This document shows, in pieces, positions 1 through 8,505 of a stretch of DNA of 64,000 nt. The notes below the pieces were generated by a model. That model saw only the letters and a program-made list of their open reading frames with translations. It was not told the origin of the DNA and made no database searches. Position 1 is the stretch's first letter. Every line of letters begins with the position of its first letter. The translations under genes and the position numbers were made by a program. The DNA comes from Roseateles depolymerans (GTDB taxonomy: Bacteria; Pseudomonadota; Gammaproteobacteria; Burkholderiales; Burkholderiaceae_C), in the NCBI RefSeq assembly GCF_003387155.1, contig NZ_QUMT01000003.1:894233-958232 (forward strand), in the 5' to 3' direction.

Positions 1-1317
1 GGTCATGGCCTGGGACAGCGGCAGGCCCAGGCCCTGGCCGTCCAGGCAGGCGGACAGCAGCACCGCCAGGGGCAACTGCGCCTCGTCGACATGGCGTTGC
101 CAGTGCCGCTCGCGCCGCTCCTGCGGCAGCCATTGCAGCAACTGGGCCGAACGGGGAGACAGGGGATTCGCACGCCCGGCAGCGTCGGGCCGCAGCGCCG
201 CCAGGAAGGCCTCGCACCAGTCCGGCTCGCGCGTGGCGGCCAGCGCGTCCAGCCAGCCACGCGACAAGGCCTCGGCCCAGTCGGTGGTGGCCGCCCATTG
301 CAGGAGCTGCGCGGGCGCCAGGCCGGTCTGCGCCGTCCACCAGCCCACCGGGACCTGGCGGACCAGTTGATAGAGCCACCAGGCGCGATCACCCAGGCTG
401 TCGTGCTGAGGGCGGACCGGGACGATCTGGTCGGCCTCCCAGTCCGGGGCCACCGCCGTGGGCGCGTCCAGGGCCCATCCTGGCCCTTTGCGGCTGTCGG
501 TGCTGCGAAGCAATGCGGCCAGGCGGCCCTGCGCGCGACGCGTGTGGGCCGCACCGTCCACCTGCATCAGCAGTTGAACGGCCAGGTCGCGCACTTCGCG
601 GCTGCGGTCCGCGCGGCACCGCTCCAGCAAGGGCTCATCCTCCGGTCCGATGCGGGCTTGCAGCACCGGCAGCAGCTCTACCCGCTCCTTGGCGGGCAGC
701 TCAGGCAGGGCCTGGGCCAGGCGCTCGCGGGCTGCCGCGGGCGCCATGCGGCGCTCATGCAGAAGAAACGCGCGTCGCTGCTCCAGCGTGCCGTCGGTCC
801 AGTGGGTGTCCTGCGGCTCATCGCCAGCGGCGCCGGCGGCGTATCGCCATTCCTCGCGCTGGGCCGCCAGCCACAAACCGCGCTCGCCCAGCGCCCGCAG
901 CAAGGCCGCGCGCAGCGCCGTGGAGCGACGTCCAAGATCCAGGGCCAGGGGCAGCAGCACCGGCGGCAGTCGATAGCCGGCCGCAGCGAGAGTCTCCATC
1001 ACCAGCAGGTGCAGCCGCGCCGGACCGTCCTGCAAGGCCCATTGCAGCAGCGGCAACAAGGCGGCCGGCGGCGCAGGACGTTGATCGGCATCGGCGGGCG
1101 CTGGTGGCGCGTTGGGGGCCGCGCCGGGCTGGACACCCGCCAGCAGGCAGGGCGCAAGCACCGCCGCGACGCGAAGCACCGCCTCGGCAGGCCCATTGGC
1201 ATGGGCGCCGACCTGGGCGATCAGCTCGCCCACCTCGCCCGGCCACTCGGGCAGCGGGCCGCCCTGGCGCTCGGTGCCCACCATCAACGTGGGCAGCAAT
1301 GGGGTCCATGAACTCAT
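1..1317 (-). CDS. DUF5691 family protein (3' end beyond window)
   Basis: The reading frame stays open from the ATG at 1317 to the left edge (439 codons), so the gene is partial. The N-terminus has the SWTPLL..VGTER pattern I associate with DUF5691, followed by a Leu/Ala/Arg-rich helical-repeat-like body with many LL, ALR and WL motifs. Its ATG overlaps the TGA of the upstream SWIM gene (ATGA), so the two are translationally coupled. In known genomes SWIM-finger and DUF5691 proteins sit with a MoxR-type AAA ATPase, DUF5682 and a VWA protein (compare yehI/L/M/P/Q of E. coli); those partners would lie beyond the left edge. The molecular function is not known. The family call rests on motif memory and synteny. 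Confidence 0.75.
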   Translation of the reverse strand, partial: MSSWTPLLPTLMVGTERQGGPLPEWPGEVGELIAQVGAHANGPAEAVLRVAAVLAPCLLAGVQPGAAPNAPPAPADADQRPAPPAALLPLLQWALQDGPARLHLLVMETLAAAGYRLPPVLLPLALDLGRRSTALRAALLRALGERGLWLAAQREEWRYAAGAAGDEPQDTHWTDGTLEQRRAFLLHERRMAPAAARERLAQALPELPAKERVELLPVLQARIGPEDEPLLERCRADRSREVRDLAVQLLMQVDGAAHTRRAQGRLAALLRSTDSRKGPGWALDAPTAVAPDWEADQIVPVRPQHDSLGDRAWWLYQLVRQVPVGWWTAQTGLAPAQLLQWAATTDWAEALSRGWLDALAATREPDWCEAFLAALRPDAAGRANPLSPRSAQLLQWLPQERRERHWQRHVDEAQLPLAVLLSACLDGQGLGLPLSQAMT

Positions 1318-2726
1318 GCCTGGCTCCTGATCCACAGCGGCGCCCGTTCGGCCCCGGCCCACGCCGTCAAGGGACGCAAACGCTCCCCGTCCCATTCACC
1401 GGCCACCGTCAGGGGATGCCCGCCGGAGGTCGCCATCAACAGCCAGCGTTCCTGTTCACCCAGCGCCAGGGGCAAGCACTGCTGCCCGGACTGGAGGAAC
1501 GGGCCGGCGTCGGTCATGACGACGGTCGCATCGGCCAGCACCATCGGATGGAGCTGCACAAAGGGATGCGCGGCGATGCGGTCGGCCACCGCCTGCCATT
1601 CGCCGGCCCAGCCTCCCTCGGCCCCCAGCACCAGTTGGGTCGGCGTCAGCCCCATCGGCTGAAGGCTCAGTACATCGGCTTCCTCCTGCCGCTGCTGCAC
1701 CAAGGCTCTCAGCGGGCTGGCCCCCGGGTAGAACGCCAGCGTGGCCGCCACGCCGCTGCCGGGCACCCACAGGCCGTTGAAACCCTTGCCACCATGGGCA
1801 TGCTCCAGCAGCCAGGCGCGGCGCCCGGTGCGCTCGCCTTGCAGCCAGACCCGGCGCTCCATCAGCCGGCCTTCGCGTTCTTCGATGACGGCGGCCAGCA
1901 CGGCCCACCGGTCCTCCACCCGTTCTCCGCTGGCCAGCACATCGGCCTGGTCCAGCGGCCAGCCGCACAGGGTGCGCAGGTCTGCCTGCACCGGACCTGG
2001 CAATTGCTCGCGGCGGGACAGGGCCTCAGCGGCCAATTGCAGCAGGCCCAGCCGCAAGATCATCCGTTCCGGCCAGTCCGCGCCTTCGCGCCAGACCTCT
2101 GCCGCTGCCAGCACCCGTTGGCCCAGGCCCGGCGCCTGGGCATCCACCATCCGGGCGGCCATGGTGCGCCAGCCCTGCAGGGCCGCGGCATCCAGCGCAC
2201 CGAAGCCTCGGGTGACCTGGTCGCCCAGCCAGCGCTGCAGTTCCTGCGCGGCCGTCTCGATGCGCTGCCAGCGCTGGGCCTCCCGCTTCGAGGACGGCTC
2301 ATCCACGGCCGCGTCGCTCTCGCCCGGGGCCCGCTGGGCCGCACGCTCCTCGGCGCGGCGGGTGGCGTCGCGGTCCCGTTCCTCTTTTTTCTCGGCGCGT
2401 TCATTGCGGGACGCCAGCCACTCGCTCACCCAGGCCGGCGCCTCGGTCGCAGTGAAGCTGGCGGCGGTCTGCACCCGCATCAGCAGCAAGGCCAGGCCAT
2501 GCTTGCAAGGAAACTTCCGGCTGGGGCAGGAGCATTTGAAGGCGGGCCCGCTCAGGTCCACCTGAGTCTGGTAGGGCTTCGAACCGCTGCCCTGGCATTC
2601 CCCCCACAGCGCTGCGTCGCTGGCCCCCAGCAGCGGCCATTTGGCCGGCGATGTCAGGCCGCGGGCCGCCTTGGCCGACGCATCGTCCGGCGCCAGCGCC
2701 AGCACTCCCTCCATGGTCAGCGACAT
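1314..2726 (-). CDS. SWIM zinc finger protein (YehQ-like)
   Basis: A 470-residue protein with a SWIM zinc-binding motif near the N-terminus: C65-x-C67-x6-C74-x-H76 (CSCPSRKFPCKH), which fits CxCx(n)CxH. A charged Glu/Arg-rich segment at about residues 110-150 (RAEKKEERDRD...) may be a short coiled coil. The rest is Trp/Leu-rich and helical. The ATG at 2726 (MSLTMEGVL) was chosen because it is the first Met before the conserved body; the frame is open further upstream but that part looks non-coding. SWIM domains bind DNA or protein. In this gene family the protein belongs to a MoxR/VWA-type operon whose next gene (DUF5691) overlaps here by 4 nt. The exact role is unknown. Confidence 0.85.
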   Translation of the reverse strand: MSLTMEGVLALAPDDASAKAARGLTSPAKWPLLGASDAALWGECQGSGSKPYQTQVDLSGPAFKCSCPSRKFPCKHGLALLLMRVQTAASFTATEAPAWVSEWLASRNERAEKKEERDRDATRRAEERAAQRAPGESDAAVDEPSSKREAQRWQRIETAAQELQRWLGDQVTRGFGALDAAALQGWRTMAARMVDAQAPGLGQRVLAAAEVWREGADWPERMILRLGLLQLAAEALSRREQLPGPVQADLRTLCGWPLDQADVLASGERVEDRWAVLAAVIEEREGRLMERRVWLQGERTGRRAWLLEHAHGGKGFNGLWVPGSGVAATLAFYPGASPLRALVQQRQEEADVLSLQPMGLTPTQLVLGAEGGWAGEWQAVADRIAAHPFVQLHPMVLADATVVMTDAGPFLQSGQQCLPLALGEQERWLLMATSGGHPLTVAGEWDGERLRPLTAWAGAERAPLWIRSQA

Positions 2727-3082
2727 GCTGGCCCGCTCCCGAAATGTTTGTTGAATGGCGGGCAGTCTAGCCAAGTTCAGGGACCGCCAGACGCGTCCAA
2801 AGTCACGCACGCCCGGCAGCCTTGCGCAGGCCACGGCGGCAGGCCCGCCCCCCGGTTCATGGGGGAATGCCCTGATGTCGGGGCGATCCTGCGGCGCTTG
2901 CGCCCTGGCAAGCCCGGAACTGTTGCATGGATGCCCTCGCCGATTCACCGCCACTTGCCGATACTGCCGGCCTGCGCGGAGCGCAGAGGTTTCACTTGCT
3001 CGATCGGATTGCCATGGACTTTCAGATGAATCTTCCCGTGCGTGCCACGTCTTGTGCTGCACCGCGCAATGGCCGGAACAGG
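2727..3082. other. intergenic region, divergent promoters
   Basis: This is the space between the divergently transcribed SWIM gene and the collagen-like lipoprotein. It must hold both promoters, but I see no convincing -35/-10 pair, RNA structure or small gene. An ATG at 3014 could extend the lipoprotein upstream. Confidence 0.4.
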
Positions 3083-4966
3083 ATGCCGGGACTGAGCCGC
3101 CTGCGTCTGCAAGGGAGCCTGGTGGCCATGGCAACGGCGCTGCTGACCGCATGTGGCGGCGGTGGTGACACCAGCAGCGGCAGCGACACCGACAGCAATG
3201 CCACCACCACCTTCGCCACGCTGGTGAGGGTGGCCGCCGAACCCGCTGGCACGCAATGCCCCCTGGCCGGCGTGCGGGTGGATTCCGGCAAAGACATTGA
3301 TTCGAATGGCGTACTGGCCGACACCGAAGTGACCGCGACCCAGTACGTCTGCAATGGTGCGACCGGCGCAACCGGACCAACGGGTCCCACGGGCTCCACA
3401 GGCAATGCCGGCAGCAATGGCCTCTCCGCCCTGGTGCGCGTGCAGGTGGAGCCTGCCGGCAGCCATTGCGCCCAAGGCGGCTCTGCGGTGCAGGCTGGCC
3501 TGGACAGCAATTCCAACGGCGTGCTGGACAACAGCGAAGTCACCAGCACCAGCTATGTCTGCAGCGGCCCGACCGGCGCCACCGGCCCGACCGGCAGCAC
3601 AGGCAGCACGGGCAGCGCGGGGTACGACAGCCTGCTGCTGCTCACCGCAGAACCCGCAGGGGCCAATTGCACCTATGGCGGACAGCGTGCGGAGTCCGGG
3701 CTGGACACCAATCGCAATGGCGTGCTGGACATCACCGAAGTCACCCGCACCTCCTTCTTGTGCAGTGCCGCACCGGCGGATACGCAATGGGTGAATGTGA
3801 CGGGCGGCTCGGTCCAGGCGGTGTCCAACACCGGCTATCTGGCCAACGCGAGCACGCCGGTCACCATCACGCTGCCCGCCAACCCGGCCATCGGTGACTG
3901 GATCAAGGTCACCGGCGTGGGCACGGGCAGTTGGACCGTGGCGCAGAACGCCGGCCAGCGCATCAGCACCCGGGCCCTGCCCGGCGGCTCGAACCTCAGC
4001 TGGACCGACAAAGGCTTGCCGCAAAGCTGGTCCGCCGTGGCCATGTCCAGCGACGGCACACGACAGGTGGCCGCGGCAGCGTCGGGCAATCTGTATGTGT
4101 CCACGGATGGCGGCGCCAGCTGGATCCTGCGCAGGACGGGGGCGCCCTGGACCGGTGTCGCCACCTCGGCCGATGGTCTGAAGCTGGCCGCCTGCGCGAA
4201 CGGCGGCGCCATCCATCTCTCCACCGATGGCGGCATCAGCTGGACGACTGACGGCAGCAGCCGCGCCTGGGCGGCCATTGCAAGTTCGGCGGACGGCAAC
4301 CGGCTGGTCGCTGCAGCTTACCTGGATGGCGTCTACACCTCTTCGGACGGTGGCCTCAACTGGACCCAGCATGAAAGCGGCCGCGCCTTCCGGACTGTCA
4401 GCTCGTCGGCCGATGGCCGGGTGCTGGTGGCGGGGACCAACGGTGCGGAGCTCTATGTGTCGAATGACTTTGGCGCCACCTGGACGGCGCGCGCCAGCGC
4501 CCAGTACTGGTGGGGCCTGGCCTCTTCGGCAGACGGCACGCGGCTCTATGCCACGGTGGACACGGGCAACATCTGGACCTCCACCGATTTCGGCGTCACC
4601 TGGGATCGCCGGGATTACGCGCGGACCTGGCGCGGCATCACCACCTCCCAGGACGGTCGCTTCGTCGTCGCAACGACGGACAGCGGCCTGATCTATCAAT
4701 CCACCGACTTCGGCAAGACCTTCGATTCGAGCGCCGACGTGGGCGCCTGGACCGGCGTGGCCAGCAGCAGCGATGGGCAGATCCTGCTGGCAGGGAAGTT
4801 TGGCGCTGATCTTTACAGCGGCACCCGGCGCGCCTACACCACCCTGGGCGTATCCGGTTTCCTCTCCGGAGGACGGGATGATGCGATCCAGCTCCAGTAT
4901 GTGGGTGGCGGCACCTTCGTGCCCATCAGCTTTGTGTCGGCCAATCTGGTCTTCACGGTGAATTGA
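3083..4966 (+). CDS. lipoprotein with DUF7151-like, collagen-like and BNR repeats
   Basis: The start at 3083 gives a compact lipoprotein signal: MPGLSRLRLQ, a hydrophobic stretch and lipobox LLTAC followed by GGGG. An in-frame ATG at 3014 is the alternative. Three copies of a roughly 45-residue module follow (EPAG..C....G.DSN.NGVLD..EVT.T.YVC), resembling DUF7151 and looking calcium-loop-like. They are separated by collagen-like Gly-X-Thr runs (GATGATGPTGPTGSTG, GPTGATGPTGSTG). The C-terminal half has about eight repeats of the form SSADG..L.A....LY.STD.G..W, typical of BNR/YCF48/sortilin-type beta-propellers. It is predicted to be an outer-membrane or surface lipoprotein. The ligand is unknown. 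Bacterial collagen-like runs usually make trimeric stalks, which is inference here. Confidence 0.8.
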   Translation: MPGLSRLRLQGSLVAMATALLTACGGGGDTSSGSDTDSNATTTFATLVRVAAEPAGTQCPLAGVRVDSGKDIDSNGVLADTEVTATQYVCNGATGATGPTGPTGSTGNAGSNGLSALVRVQVEPAGSHCAQGGSAVQAGLDSNSNGVLDNSEVTSTSYVCSGPTGATGPTGSTGSTGSAGYDSLLLLTAEPAGANCTYGGQRAESGLDTNRNGVLDITEVTRTSFLCSAAPADTQWVNVTGGSVQAVSNTGYLANASTPVTITLPANPAIGDWIKVTGVGTGSWTVAQNAGQRISTRALPGGSNLSWTDKGLPQSWSAVAMSSDGTRQVAAAASGNLYVSTDGGASWILRRTGAPWTGVATSADGLKLAACANGGAIHLSTDGGISWTTDGSSRAWAAIASSADGNRLVAAAYLDGVYTSSDGGLNWTQHESGRAFRTVSSSADGRVLVAGTNGAELYVSNDFGATWTARASAQYWWGLASSADGTRLYATVDTGNIWTSTDFGVTWDRRDYARTWRGITTSQDGRFVVATTDSGLIYQSTDFGKTFDSSADVGAWTGVASSSDGQILLAGKFGADLYSGTRRAYTTLGVSGFLSGGRDDAIQLQYVGGGTFVPISFVSANLVFTVN

Positions 4967-5381
4967 GCGCTGCCAGGCGCAGCGGCCAAGCCGCTGATCG
5001 CCCAGCGGGCGGATGCCAGACGGCGTCCGCTGCGCTCGATTGTGTCCATCGGTGAAGAATTCCAGTCGCGGACCAGTTGCGGCCACCCCCTGACGCAATG
5101 GGCCTTCACGCTGCTGCGCGGGCGGCGCAAACGCTAGTGCTGATTACGGTTTCTCACGAAGCCGCAGTGGCCGCGAAGACGGCATCAACGAACATGCAGC
5201 CGGCTCCTGATGCCCGCTCTCCTGCCTCACAAGAACGCCATCGTCTCCTGACGGGACACCAGGCGTCGCCATCGCTGAACTTGCCTGCCGACCCGCACTG
5301 ACTGTGGGTGGGCGTGGTCTGCGCACGCTTGAACGTGCCGGGGCGAGCGACGGGAGCGTCCTGTTCAACAGCGGAGGTTCC
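4967..5381. other. intergenic region without recognised gene
   Basis: 415 bases between two large exported-protein genes. Only a Shine-Dalgarno sequence (gcggagg, 5371-5377) for the next gene is clear. There is no strong terminator with a T tract after 4966, although GC-rich inverted segments occur at about 4970-5000. I see no gene or known RNA element. Confidence 0.4.
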
Positions 5382-7688
5382 ATGTTCAAGAAGAAATCAC
5401 TGGCGGTCGCGCTGGGGCTGGCCGGCCTTTGGGTCGGCGCCGCCCACGCGGCCTTGCCCGCCCAGCTCAGCTATACGGTCAACAACCGATGGAGCGGCGG
5501 TTACTGCGCCACCGTCAAGGTGACCAATCCCAACACAACGGCCATGACCTGGAGCGGTACGCTGCAGATCGAGGGCAGCGTCAGCAATGTCTGGAATGCG
5601 GAATGGTCCGCGCAGCGGTCTGCGCAAGGGTCCGCACTGACCCTGCAGGGCATTGCCTGGAACCGCATCCTGGCACCGCTGGGCAAGAACGAGAGCGTCG
5701 GCTTCTGCGCGACCGTGTCGGCAGCCGCGCCCGCGCCGACACCGACTCCGGCTCCTACACCCGCGGCCTCTCCAGCGCCCACGCCCTCACCGGCCCCAGC
5801 TCCAACGCCCGCGCCTGCTCCGGCACCAGTGCCAACTCCTGCACCGGCACCTGTCCCCACGCCCGCTCCCACTCCCGCCCCGGCGCCAGCACCTACTCCC
5901 GCACCCGCTCCGGCCCCAGCGCCCACCGCCGGTGTCGTGGACGCCGGCACCACGCTCACCCCCTGGTACACCGGCACCCCCACCGCGCCGGTGGTCACCC
6001 CGGGCACCTGGCGCGCCGGCGGGCCCAACCCGGAACAGGCCGCTTTCAAGCTGGTCAAGGAAAGCGCCCACTTCGCCTTCTACTCCGACGAGGCAGTCTC
6101 CGACGCCGACCTCACGCTGGCCGTCAACACCCTGGAAAACACGGTGTGGAACTCCTTGTTCGGTGCTGGCCTGTACATGCCCGAGCCCTTCTACAACAAG
6201 GCCGACAAGATCAAGCCCGCCATCCACATCCACTCCGGCTGGGGCCTGACCGGCGGTGCCTGGGTGGACAGCTCCCGCAACCTGCACCTGGGCATGTGGA
6301 TCGCGCCCGCGGCCCTGAAGGACCATTGGGGCCTGACCCATGAGTTCACCCACGGCTGGCAGTCCTGGGCCGGCAACAACGGCGGCATGGCCTGCAACAC
6401 CGCCAACACCTGCGGCTGGATCTTCGAGAGCCATGCCAACTTCACGCCGCACCAGCTGCCGGAGTACAAGAGCGATGTGCATTGCTCCGAGATGCTGCCC
6501 AATGCGCCGCATCTCTACCTGGGCTCCACCCGGGACCGCTACTGCAACTGGCAGTTCATGGAGTACCTGAAGGATCGCTACGGCCCGGAAGCCGTGACCC
6601 AGATCTGGACCACCGCCGGGTCGGACCCGTTCACCAACCTGCAGAAGGCCCGCGGCTGGACGCTGCCCCAGCTCAACGACTTCTTTGGGGAGTGGGCCCT
6701 GCACAACGTGACCTGGGACTACAAGGCCACCCCCGACGCCTTCCGCAACAGCTACGGCAACATCACCCTGACCGACCGGGCCGAGCGCATGCGGCGCCTG
6801 ATGCCGCTGGAAGCGCTGGACACCAGTTGGGCCACCAACCGGCGTTTTGTCTCGCCCTACTACGGCTCGCCGCAGCGGCTGGGCTACAACGTGGTGCGGC
6901 TCTACCCGGAAGCAGGCGCGACCACGGTGACGGTGAAGTTCCGCGGCATCGACCAGACCGGCACCAATGCGGACTTCCGCTGGGGTCTGGTGGCCACCAA
7001 CTCGCAGTTCACCGCGTCCCGCTACAGCGGCCTGCAAAAAGGCCTGGATGGTGAGCTGACCTTCAAGGTGAGCACCGGCGAGCCGCTGTTCCTGGTGGTG
7101 GTGGCCACGCCGTCGGTGTTCAAGTCCGTCACCTGGGACCAGGCCTATGGCTCGATCCCCCGCTACCGCTACATGGTGGAGCTGGCGGGCGCATGGCCGC
7201 AGGGCTTCCAGGGCGGCAAGCGCGACCTGTGCCCGACCGGCACGGCCCGCCACAGCAACGGCGGCGGCTGCGCACCGACCTCGACCCCGACCACCGTCTA
7301 CGTCGGCCCCTACGCCACCATCCTGCCCAGCGGCCGTGCCACCGGCAACGCCCGCATCGAGGACCAGGCGATCGTGGTGAACGGAACGGTCTCGGACAAT
7401 GCCGTGGTCGGCGGGCTGAGCATCATCGGCATGAGCGGCAGCCCGTGGGGCAACAACAGCTTCAATGTGAGCGGCTCGGCGCAGGTGCGCACCACCTTCT
7501 ATCCGCTGGGCTTCTTTGAAGCCAGCCAGGCCGCGTCCGGCACGCTCAACCTGCACGGGGATGTGGAGTACCGCGGCGTGGGGCTGAATCTGTCCAGCGG
7601 CTACCGCTCCGGCTTTGTGGACGCGACCTCGACGGTGGGCCTGTCCACCGACGTGAATCCGAAGACGACGCCGGTGTGGCGCCCATGA
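5382..7688 (+). CDS. secreted Svx/AvrXca-like DUF6055 metallopeptidase with CBM2-like domain
   Basis: The protein has 768 residues. The Sec signal [23 protein letters not shown] is cleaved at AHA/A, and gcggagg precedes the ATG. Residues about 24-110 resemble a CBM2-type carbohydrate-binding domain ([27 protein letters not shown]...VWNAEW). A long Ala/Pro/Thr linker follows (about 115-185). The DUF6055-like region has a gluzincin signature, H320-E-F-T-H324, with E349 (WIFESHANF) 25 residues on. A beta-rich tail ends the protein. DUF6055 is found in Svx of Erwinia and AvrXca of Xanthomonas, which are exported virulence or avirulence factors. A plant-polymer-anchored secreted protease is the natural reading; the substrate is unknown. 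It is monocistronic, with a strong terminator 50 bp after the stop. Confidence 0.85.
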   Translation: MFKKKSLAVALGLAGLWVGAAHAALPAQLSYTVNNRWSGGYCATVKVTNPNTTAMTWSGTLQIEGSVSNVWNAEWSAQRSAQGSALTLQGIAWNRILAPLGKNESVGFCATVSAAAPAPTPTPAPTPAASPAPTPSPAPAPTPAPAPAPVPTPAPAPVPTPAPTPAPAPAPTPAPAPAPAPTAGVVDAGTTLTPWYTGTPTAPVVTPGTWRAGGPNPEQAAFKLVKESAHFAFYSDEAVSDADLTLAVNTLENTVWNSLFGAGLYMPEPFYNKADKIKPAIHIHSGWGLTGGAWVDSSRNLHLGMWIAPAALKDHWGLTHEFTHGWQSWAGNNGGMACNTANTCGWIFESHANFTPHQLPEYKSDVHCSEMLPNAPHLYLGSTRDRYCNWQFMEYLKDRYGPEAVTQIWTTAGSDPFTNLQKARGWTLPQLNDFFGEWALHNVTWDYKATPDAFRNSYGNITLTDRAERMRRLMPLEALDTSWATNRRFVSPYYGSPQRLGYNVVRLYPEAGATTVTVKFRGIDQTGTNADFRWGLVATNSQFTASRYSGLQKGLDGELTFKVSTGEPLFLVVVATPSVFKSVTWDQAYGSIPRYRYMVELAGAWPQGFQGGKRDLCPTGTARHSNGGGCAPTSTPTTVYVGPYATILPSGRATGNARIEDQAIVVNGTVSDNAVVGGLSIIGMSGSPWGNNSFNVSGSAQVRTTFYPLGFFEASQAASGTLNLHGDVEYRGVGLNLSSGYRSGFVDATSTVGLSTDVNPKTTPVWRP

Positions 7689-7738
7689 TGAGCGGCATGG
7701 CCGGGACCTGCTACGGCGGGACGGCCTGACCGGCACGC

Positions 7739-7762
7739 AAGGGGAGCAGCGCTCCCCTTTTT
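7739..7762 (+). terminator. Rho-independent terminator after the svx-like gene
   Basis: A stem of aaggggagc and gctcccctt around a 3-nt loop, followed by TTTTT. It lies between two convergent genes, and the A's preceding the stem could let it act for the DUF1272 gene as well. Confidence 0.85.
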
Positions 7763-7778
7763 CTTGGGTGGGCCGCGC

Positions 7779-8060
7779 TCAGGTCGCCAGGCTCGGATCG
7801 GGCGTCTGGGTGCAGCCCCCCGCCTTGACCACGCGCTGCGTGGAGGCCGGATGCTTGCGCAGGCCACCAGCGGGTCCGCCTTCGGGTCGGATGGGCCGCA
7901 GCACCAGATTGCCGAGGCAATTGGGGCAGTGCCCGGCCAGGACGCCCTGGGCGCAGTCCGGGCAATAGGTGCACTCATAGCTGCAGATGTAGGCCGGCGC
8001 GCTCGGGCCGAGGTCCGTGTCGCAGCATTCGCAGTTGGGGCGGAGGTCGAGGATGGCCAT
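7779..8060 (-). CDS. DUF1272 zinc-ribbon small protein
   Basis: 93 residues starting MAILDLRPNCECCDTDL. Eight cysteines are arranged as zinc-ribbon pairs: C-E-C-C, C-S-Y-E-C-T-Y-C, C-P-D-C and C-P-N-C. LRPNCE..C...LGP..P.A.ICS.ECT(Y/F)C..C is the DUF1272 signature, and the family is usually 60-95 residues. The ATG at 8060 was chosen because the domain begins right there; the longer open frame upstream has no family resemblance. Function is unknown. The gene is convergent with the svx-like gene. Confidence 0.85.
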   Translation of the reverse strand: MAILDLRPNCECCDTDLGPSAPAYICSYECTYCPDCAQGVLAGHCPNCLGNLVLRPIRPEGGPAGGLRKHPASTQRVVKAGGCTQTPDPSLAT

Positions 8061-8505
8061 GGCGGGGGGTCCTGGGGATCTGGGGATCTGCGCGCATTGT
8101 GTCAGGCGCCTCATCGTCCCCCGAAGCCGCGACAGACCCCGGCCCGCCCCTGTGTCGCGCCTGACGCACCGCGAAACCAAGAAGCAACACTGCGTTAACG
8201 GAGCACTGTGCTCTGCGGATCCCGCTGGTTGCAGGCCAGCAGTCCTTCCATCGCGCCTCTGCGCAGGGAACGCCCCATGGCGCCGGCCCCCGCCGCGCAA
8301 CCGCCCGGCCGCTTCTGAACTTGCCACGCCCCTGAAACCGCTTTCCGCCGCTTACGAATCGGCAACACCGGTTGCACCGCTGCGGGGCACGTCCTCCGAA
8401 TAATCGCGCCTCGCCCGGGGATGGCGCCTGTCGCCCGACCTGCCGGGTCCGGCTCGCCTGCGACCTCCGCGGCGCCCCAGTCACGTCCCTGTCCAAGGAG
8501 TCCCC
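8061..8505. other. intergenic region, divergent promoters
   Basis: 445 bases between the divergent DUF1272 gene and the metzincin gene. The only clear element is the Shine-Dalgarno aagga at about 8494-8498. I see no tRNA, known riboswitch or credible small gene. Confidence 0.4.

Noticed and set aside
5740-5930. Pro-Ala coding repeats as a mobile or regulatory repeat
   Set aside because: They encode a plain linker between two domains, as in many secreted enzymes.
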